DNA of 64,000 bases from Proteles cristata cristata (Eukaryota > Chordata > Mammalia > Carnivora > Hyaenidae): NCBI GenBank assembly GCA_017311185.1, contig JAESUZ010002877.1, positions 425,001-489,000 on the forward strand, in the 5' to 3' direction. Below, piece after piece: positions 56,986 to 64,000 of the stretch (position 1 is its first letter; each line of letters starts with the position of its first letter). The notes beneath the pieces are model-generated. The model was not told the DNA's origin. It worked only from the letters and a program-made list of their open reading frames with translations, and ran no database searches. The translations under genes and the position numbers were made by a program.

Positions 56986-57909
56986 TAAAAACAATCTAAC
57001 TGCTGTCAGAATTGCTGGCCACCCTCTCTGTCTTGCACACGCACTGAGGTCTTTACACTCAATCCTGTGCAAACTCTACGTTTTGAGCCGCTGAGAGCTA
57101 TAAGGCAGGGACCCGCAACCCCAGCAGGCGGCCATGAAAAAACTCTTCCCAAGGGTGTGCCTGTAAGGAAACCTTTGCAGGAGCCCTGAGAGCTTTCTGT
57201 GAGGCCCAGAATCCCAGCATCAGCTCTGCCAAAAAACTGAGAGTGTAGATGCCCATCCCTTTATTCTAATTTGCACACTGTTCGGAGAAGAATATTTTAT
57301 TTTTCTATATTTTATTTTTTCTATACTCTTATTTTTTGATACTTTAAGTAAATCTTTCATTGAAGTGTAACATAGAGACATAAAAATGCAGAGACCCTAA
57401 GTGCGCAACTCAACAGGTGTTCACACGATGGACATGCCTGTAAGTCTGCTCCACTATTTCAGGTTATGCAGCTTTAGGTATCTCCGGTTCCCTGGAGGGG
57501 TTCCATTAAAGATTTTTAATTAAATTTCATGTTCCAGGTAAATGTCCCTTTACAAAAGGGATAGTTACAAAATCGAAAGGAAGAAAGAAAGGAAGACAGA
57601 AAGAAGCAAAGAAACAAGCGAAGGCAACAGAGCATTACAAATCTAAAAGGACTGGAAATCGCTGTGTTGCTATTTTAAACCAAATCTGAACTTTTTAGGA
57701 GGCAAGTTGATATTTATTCCAGATAATTAAATCCTGGGAAGGGTGCCTCTTACGCATTTTCTCCACAGGGCATGCAATGCAAGATGGCACCCGCTTCCTG
57801 GGTCGCATTTATATTTCCTCTGGCTACACGCTTATCCATCTCCCTGCGCATACAGGCTTGCTCTCCTGCAGTCTGCTCCCAGGACTCAGAACTGAGGACT
57901 GAGTGTGCT

Positions 57910-58145
57910 AGCACTTCTGGGATGGGCTCCACGCTCAGACAACCTGGGCTCCATTCCAGGACCCATCGCAGCCTGGCTCTGCGACCCCAGGCAAGCCGCT
58001 TACCCTCCCTGAACATGGAACATCGGTGGCCTCCCCTGCAACCTGAGTTCTCCTCCGTCCCTTATGTGGCTGTGGTGAGGGTAAATGAGGCATGTAAAGT
58101 GCTTCTCACAATGCCTGGCATGTGGAAGAACTACTGCATCATCCC
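57910..58145 (+). repeat. MIR SINE, diverged
   Basis: CTGGCTCTGCGACCCCAGGCAAGCCGCTTACCC..AAATGAGGCATGTAAAGTGCTTC..GCCTGGCATG. Confidence 0.7.
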
Positions 58146-59490
58146 TAGGAGGATAACCTGCATCCTATTTCCTGCAAAATATCCAGGGAAAGAGAGTAGT
58201 CAGCGTGGACCAGTACCAAAGCAGCGGGGAAGGGAGCCAGCAAAGGAGAATCCAAAACATTCCTCCTCCTATCAGGGGACATTCGTCGCCGGCCTTCAGG
58301 CCCTGACTCAAAATGTTGAGGGGGCACTTTTATGCTCCCAGGCAGCAAAGAGACTTCTGTGCCAAGCCAGAAATAAAAATATTGGTTCTTAAGGCTGAGT
58401 TCTGGAAGCCCAAGTGTTAAAGGCAAAAATGTGCTGGTCCCTTCATCTAGAGGGTCTCTCCATCCAGGCTAAACCAACACTGTCAGCCAGGAAGTTATCA
58501 GCCTGCCTTCAGAAACACCCAGATCACTGGGAGACTAGCTCAAGGAGAGGTTGCCATGACAACCTGGAGGACTAGGTTGGCTGGTAGACTTGAACCCCCT
58601 CCCCCTCCCACACATATGTGCACACACCATATTCTCGGACCCACCTCGGAAGGACCAGGATCTCTGAGCCGTAGAAGTTGGCTCCCATGGTCAGGAGAGA
58701 GCACATGGCCCTGATGCCGCCCGTCCATGAAACACTCCCGGAAGCCTTATTAGACTCTACTTGGCAGAGATGAAGGTGTTCTCAGAATAATGACCCGTCC
58801 CAAGAAGCTTGCTGGAAATGACAAGCCTTAAGGCCCCTGGGAATCAGGTAGAGAGCTAATCTTGGGCGCATCAAAGCCCCAGGGGAAAGGGGCCCTGGGC
58901 CAGTTGAACACTTTAATTCTGCCCCTTTCCTCCCTGCTCCCAGCCCTCCCTTGTGACTTCCCCCAGGACTGGTCCATTAAACTCTCCCCATTCCGGTATT
59001 ACCAAGGTTTAGGGGATTATACTTCCCTGGTGCTTTTGCCTTTTACCAGAGACTTGAAAGTCGAAATGCTTTTAGCCTCAAGGAATAAGTCTTTTAATGG
59101 GGAATGTTGGGCTCCCTGGGAGAGGTGGTGGGGAGTAGAAAGTAAGAGGGAGATGTTACAGAACCGAATGAGAATCACCCTTACCAAAAGAGCTATAGTT
59201 CAGGTTAAAACTCCCAACAGGTTTGGGATTAAGTTCTCCCTGTATGGACCTTGGGTAGGAGCCTCAGTTTTCACATCTGTAAACTGGGTTCATAATGCTT
59301 AAGTCATATTACTGTTAGCACAAAGCCTGGCACAGAGCCTGGCACAATGTCTCAAGTCCTCAAAGCAGGACAAAGAAGACTGTTGTACACCCGCAGCCAA
59401 GGACAGGGTTGCTTCTGACAGTCTGGGTTTGGGCTGGGTGTTTGCCAGGAGCACTACATCCAGCTACCAGGGTCAAAAAATGGTGGGAGA

Positions 59491-59728
59491 TAGGGCGCCT
59501 AGGTGGCTAAGTTGATTAAGCTGACTGACTTCAGCTCAGGTCATGATCTCATGGTTTGTGGGTTCGAGCCCCACGTCGGGCTCTCTGCTGACAGCTAGCT
59601 CAGAGCCTGGAGCCTGCTTCAGATTTTGTGTCTCCCTCTCTCTCTGACCCTCCCTTCTCATGCTGCCTCTCTCTCTCTCAGAAATAAAATTTTAAAAAAA
59701 TAAATAAAACAATTAAAAAAAGAAAAAG
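59491..59728 (+). mobile_element. Young felid tRNA-Lys SINE
   Basis: Head AGGGCGCCTAGGTGGC, AGCTAGCTC insertion and long A-rich tail; duplications AAAATGGT(G/A)GGAGA at 59477-59490 and 59729-59742. Confidence 0.95.
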
Positions 59729-60334
59729 AAAATGGTAGGAGAAGTACTTGAAAGAGGGAACAAATTAACCAACATTCTGCTGCAGTTGTGTTTATAAATT
59801 TCGTTTTCCCTCTCGGTAGGGGAGACTGAGAAAACACGATGGCACGAGGCACTTAGAGCAGTGAAGAGAGAGAGAGAAGGTGCCACAGGGGCCGGAGAAA
59901 AGGAAGCAATGAGGACCCCCTGCCCGGTCACTACTTAGCCTGGGGAACCCCTAGGATATAAGCACTGCTGAGCAAAATGCTTGAGCTGCGGACAAAGCAC
60001 TTGTTTCTCTGCAGGATGTTTCTCCACAGTGGCCGGTTTTAATGGTGGTGATGCACAGCCCTTGATCCCACAAAGCGATCACCTGCTGCTCTAACTAGGA
60101 TAGGTTGACTTTTACAAAGTTAGTGTAGCTGCTGGACACAAAGGACACTGAGCTAGAAGGATCCTAGTCCATCTGGGGGAGATCTAGGTTGGAGCAAACC
60201 TCCGCCCCCCCCACCCCCCCACCCCCCGCAGTAATGCCTGGCTGACTCTTCTCTTCGGGGGGACAGCAAGGGGATGGAGCAGAGCTCCCCACCAGCTCTC
60301 CCGGGCCAGCTGGGTGCCTGGGGCTATTTACACA

Positions 60335-60460
60335 GGTCTTGAGCCTTTGTTGCCTCCTCTGTGTAATGACAGAATTGAACTGGAAGGTTCAATGCCACAC
60401 ACATAAAGCAACTCGTGCAATTACCTGGGACATAAAGATGCTCAAGAAATGTTAACTTCC
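60335..60460 (+). repeat. MIR SINE fragment
   Basis: GAGCCTTTGTTGCCTCCTCTGTGTAATG..ACCTGGGACATAAAGATGCTC. Confidence 0.5.
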
Positions 60461-60554
60461 TTCTCTGACAAGCCGAAGACTTGCTTTGTAGTAGCAGACT
60501 CACTCTACTATTCTCTCCTTCTCCCCCCACCCCCTTGCTGGCCCCCACAGAGAC

Positions 60555-60870
60555 ACATCAGGCATGCTATGAGCTGCAAATAACAGAAAAATCTATCTAA
60601 TGAAGGCCTAAACAAGCATTCATTTTCCTTAAATAAGGAGAAGCCCAGATATAAGTAGCCACTGGTTCGGGTTCTGCGACTCAACAACATCCAGACTGTT
60701 GTGTCTTTGATTCTGTGTCGGCCTTTCCCTCATGGTTAAAACATGGCTACTGCAGCTCCAAGCATCACAGCTCAATTCCAGGCAGGAATGAGAGGAGAGG
60801 GGGCAGCACTAGCTGTGCGTTCTTTTTATTAAAAAGGGGAGATTTCCCCAGAAAACTCCAGCAGCAGTCT
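60555..60870. mobile_element. Possible old LTR or MER relic
   Basis: Text such as CCTCATGGTTAAAACATGGCTACTGCAGCTCCAAGCATCACA resembles an ancient mammalian repeat; family not assigned. Confidence 0.35.
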
Positions 60871-60877
60871 GACTGGA

Positions 60878-60908
60878 GTACGACATGACTGTGTCGTACG
60901 GTCATGTC
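60878..60908. repeat. Two overlapping 8-bp inverted repeats
   Basis: GTACGACA (60878-60885) pairs with TGTCGTAC (60892-60899); GACATGAC (60882-60889) pairs with GTCATGTC (60901-60908). The two hairpins exclude each other. Confidence 0.9.
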
Positions 60909-61674
60909 TATGTACTTGGGAGGCTGGGAAAGCAAACCAGCCTTCACGGTGGAGGCAGACAAGGAAGAAAGAAAGAAATGAAGAAATGGCCGTTGAGTAA
61001 GCCAACCCACAGCGTCGGCCACAGCTGGGCATCTGGTTACATACAATGTTTCGTGTGTTTATTTAACGAGTCAGTGCTGAATATCTTCTGGGCCCTGAGC
61101 TGTGTGCTGGAGATGAGGAAAGTCAGAGCTGCAGCTGAGGGGTGCTGGGCGTTGGCATGACTACATGCAGAGGGCTGTGGGAGCACCAGCCTGTGGGCAG
61201 GGGGCAGAGAGGACTTCCTGCGCAGGTGCTCCCAATGCTTAGGAGTAAGCCAGGGATTCAGAGAGGAGAGAGATGGGCAGGCTCTGCAAGCGGAGTGCCA
61301 GGTAGACTGACCAGCATGTGCAAAGTCTTAGCAGCAAGAAGAGCTCATCGAGGGCATGCAGGGAACAAACCGCAAGAAGTTTCCCGAGGCCACCAAAGTG
61401 TATTCAAACAAGAAGTATCAAAAGTAAGGCCCAAGGATGTGAAGTGAGTAAATCTGAATACAGGACCATGAAGCCATGGTGTGCCAGGCCCTTCCGACGG
61501 GGAGAGAGAGGCCCACAGCCTCTTTAAACAAAGGCTGGGGAGCTGTGAGGACAAACTCCGCTACCTGTCTGTGTAGGATTTTGGGAAAGGATTGATCTAG
61601 AGCAGACCGGCTGGGCCCTGCATTCAGGGCAGGGTGTCTGCCTTCCCTAGAATCACTGACAAGAGGCCTTAGCA

Positions 61675-62010
61675 CCTGCTGTGCCCTCCACCTGGAACTC
61701 CTCCCTCCTATGCCCTCCTCGCCCTTGAGATTTTAGTTCTGGCCACAGACCCCCTCAGTCCCCCCCACCACTCTGAAACATGTCAGCTCATGGGCCATCC
61801 ACGCACCAGGGACCTCCGCCTTGTGGCGGTTACCACAGCTGTGATTTTACATTGTTTGTATGGATTTTTAAAAAATGAATGGCTGTCTCTCCTGGTAGAC
61901 TGTGAGGTCTATGGAAGCAGCCACCGAGGCTGGTTTTGCCCACTGCTGCATCCCTAGTGCCAGCTTTGTGCCTGGAACATAATAGAAACTTAATAAATAT
62001 TCAGAGCCAG
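61675..62010 (+). repeat. L2 LINE 3' end
   Basis: CCACCTGGAACTCCTCCC..GTAGACTGTGAGGTCTATGG..TCCCTAGTGCCAGCTTTGTGCC..AACTTAATAAATATTCA in L2 order. Confidence 0.8.
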
Positions 62011-62224
62011 ATCATATCAAACTGACAGCATTCAACCATTTTTAACCTAGAGAATGGCAGTTTCACAAGACTCATCCTAATATTAATTGAATGAGTGAAT
62101 ACATTCCTTTTTTTTCTGTGCACTATTTACTGCAGCAGGGAGTTCAGTACTAAGAGGGTCCGCCTTGGGCCTATTCAAAAGGTGGGTTTTCCTGAAGTTG
62201 TAAAGAGCAGAGTGTCTGGTCCCT

Positions 62225-62350
62225 GGTCATGGTCTAGGCTTATGCGGTGCTTTCCATACTTCAAGGTGCATCTGAAGTAGATTCTGGTTCAGTAGCTTTG
62301 GGATGGGCCCCAAGATTTTGCGTTAATAACAGGCTCCCAAGTGATGCCCG
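62225..62350 (-). mobile_element. Old hAT-type MITE fragment
   Basis: Contains GTGCATCTGAAGTAGATTCTGGTTCAG and GATGGGCCCCAAGATTTTGC, the opposite-strand pattern of the same MITE group. Confidence 0.5.
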
Positions 62351-62794
62351 TGGGGAGGCAGCCAGAGGGAAGGAGGCCAGAATGCAGACGGGGCTGATTG
62401 TTTGAAAGTCCTCTGTGCCAGCTGAAGGAGCCAAGGTTCCTCTGTCTCTTCTTTTTAGCCAAGAAAACTCAGAAATTCACGTGAACAGAAATGGGACACC
62501 AGGTCACCACCTACTACCCCCAACGTACAGAGCAGAAGCTGAGCGGCTATATCATGTATAAATGAACTTTCCAGATCTTTGAATCTGGATCAATGAAACT
62601 TATCATTGCTTATCATTGGGCACCTCCAGGTGCCCAAACTCTTTTTCTTTTCACTGTTATTAATGGAAATGTTTCTACTGTTATTAAATGCTATTTTGCC
62701 TTCTTAAGCAGGGTAAATTGGACAAAACCTGACTCTTGTTATTTTTTCTTCCTTCTTTTAAAAAATTGTTGGTGAAATATATTGTTGGTGAAAT

Positions 62795-62885
62795 ACACAT
62801 ATATATGTATATATGTATATATATATACAAATGTATGTATACATTTACATATACATATACAAATATATGTATATATATACAAATA
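62795..62885 (+). repeat. (ATATGT)n-like AT-rich tract
   Basis: Alternating ATATGTATAT and ATACATATAC units, self-complementary over much of its length. Confidence 0.9.
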
Positions 62886-62904
62886 AAACATGTGTATACA
62901 GTTT

Positions 62905-64000
62905 AAAGATATAAATCAGGTAGATACCTATAGACCCACCACCCAGATAAGAAAAAGAAATATCACCACAGTACCTCAGGAGCCCCCTCTGCCCCATCAG
63001 AGGTAAGCAGAATTCAAATTCAAAGTACGTATTACCTTACCTTAATCCTTTATTTTCTTACCACATTTGAATGTAGCCCCAAACAATATGATTAGCTTTG
63101 CCTGTTCTCGAACTGTATATAACTTGAACCCTACTATGTATTTTGTTGTGAGTAGCTCCTTCTATTGAACATTGAACATTGTGTTTTTTAGTTTCATGTA
63201 GGTTGCTGTGCGTGGCTATAGTTTGTTTGTTTTCTTTGCTGTATAATATTCCATTGCGGACCATACCATAGTGCATTTTTTCCTTCTGCTGTTTGATGGA
63301 TGCCTGAGGGATTTTGAATACTATTTCAAATAGTGCTGCTGAGAGTTTTTTGGTTTATGTCTTCCACAACCATGTACAGAGTTCTTTCTATACACATCTT
63401 CCCCAACTTCCAAAGAGGTTTGTGCAGATAAACTCATCATAAAGTTGAACGTACCATAAATCAAAAATGCATTGAACCCTCCTAACCTATCAAACATCAT
63501 AGCTTATCCTAGTCTCAAGTGTGCCCAGAACACTCCCATTAGCCTTCAGTTGGGCAAAAACATCTAACACAAAGTCTGTTTTATAACAAAATGTTGAATA
63601 TCTCAAGTAATGTATTGAATACTGTACCAAAAGTAAAAACACAGAATGGCTCTAAGTGTATCAATTGTTTTTCCTTGGGGTTGCACGGCTCACTGAAAGC
63701 CACTGCCCAGAACCAGGAGAAAGTATCATGTCACAGATGCTAGCCCAGGAAGAGATAAGAATTCAAATTCAAAGTACGGTTTCCACTGAGTGCATGTGGT
63801 TTTCATACCATCGTACATCGAACTACCATAAGTTGAACAACCGTAAGTCAGAACCGTCTGTATGCAGTAGGAGAGGAATTGGGGGATCAAGGATTCTGCA
63901 TGTGCTGGGCTTTACCAGGTGCTGCCACACCAGTTCCCTAAGTGGTTATTCTCCCACCAGCAGTGTAGAATCCACACACGTTGCTCCACCTGTTCACCAG
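62905..64000 (-). mobile_element. Old L1 (L1M/L1ME type), interrupted by a Tigger element, runs off the window
   Basis: Reverse-orientation L1 text at 62905-63392 (TAATATTCCATTGCGGACC, AAATAGTGCTGCTGAGAG) resumes at 63861-64000 (AGTGGTTATTCTCCCACCAGC). The left boundary lies in an ATATGT-rich stretch. Confidence 0.82.
63393..63860 (-). mobile_element. Second Tigger-family MITE (MER8/Tigger3-like), opposite orientation
   Basis: Same family as 42543-43031 read on the other strand (shared text such as AACACAAAGTCTGTTTTATA and GAATTCAAATTCAAAGTACG). TA flanks lie at 63391-63392 and 63861-63862. It is inserted in an old L1. Confidence 0.78.

Larger units (their letters stand above)
40521..64000. 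other. Repeat-rich intergenic DNA upstream of JDP2
   Basis: No complete gene is seen. The interval carries twelve felid SINEs, old L1 blocks, Tigger elements, LTR relics, MIR and L2. Stretches without recognised content include 40520-41400 (unique, possibly distal promoter), 43075-43630, 45960-46510, 46770-47130, 48300-49430, 51095-51660, 52040-52600, 52845-53615, 57000-57900, 58150-59250 and 60900-61670. By known synteny FOS should lie beyond the right end. Confidence 0.7.

Noticed and set aside
57772..58392. 206-codon plus-strand frame
   Set aside because: It runs across a MIR copy and unique DNA, has no domain and no codon bias.

Overview
The window is nuclear DNA from a cat-family carnivore (Felidae). 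The diagnosis rests on sixteen copies of the tRNA-Lys-derived felid SINE (SINEC_Fc type: a 5' part with GCGCCTGGGTGGCTCAG, a TCTCTCTG-rich middle and an AATAAATAAA tail), a 5'-truncated carnivore L1 3' end, and a background of old mammalian MIR, L2, L1M, MER5, Tigger and MaLR-like repeats. There is no bacterial-style gene organisation, and most long open frames are chance frames in GC-rich or repeat DNA.

The one gene I can support fully is JDP2 (Jun dimerization protein 2, a bZIP repressor of AP-1). It lies on the minus strand and is complete. A CpG-island promoter and a probable non-coding exon 1 lie near 39.85-40.1 kb. Coding exon 2 is 30276-30499 (ATG at 30476), exon 3 is 9944-10048, and exon 4 is 2736-2921 plus a 3' UTR running towards about 1.96 kb. 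The joined coding sequence is 201+105+186 nt and gives 163 residues, the expected JDP2 length. Both coding introns are phase 0 with GT..AG ends. Exon 2 carries the N-terminal region and a SUMO-type VKSE motif, exon 3 is exactly the DNA-binding basic region, and exon 4 holds the leucine zipper and the TP motif at Thr148.

Layout: 1-1.96 kb is intergenic DNA downstream of JDP2 with MIR fragments. 1.96-40.1 kb is JDP2, with introns of about 7.0, 20.2 and 9.3 kb holding MIR/L2 relics, one old L1 (22.05-23.16 kb), microsatellites and only four felid SINEs. 37.1-41.4 kb is almost free of interspersed repeats and contains the promoter. 41.4-64 kb is repeat-rich intergenic DNA upstream of JDP2, with twelve SINEs, nested L1s, Tigger elements and LTR relics. 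From the known mammalian order FOS-JDP2-BATF, the right end should face FOS and the left end BATF; neither gene is in the window.

I found no new multi-gene system. The points most worth checking are: an exon-like open frame with splice acceptor and poly(A) signal at 51.8 kb; a CRE-like site placed as expected upstream of a JDP2 TATA box, and AP-1/MARE and D-box motifs that may feed back on JDP2; the frame-preserving exon 3 whose skipping would give a zipper-only protein; a U16/A10 pairing element in the 3' UTR; several perfect palindromes; and a well-ordered nested transposon stack at 53.9-56.3 kb.
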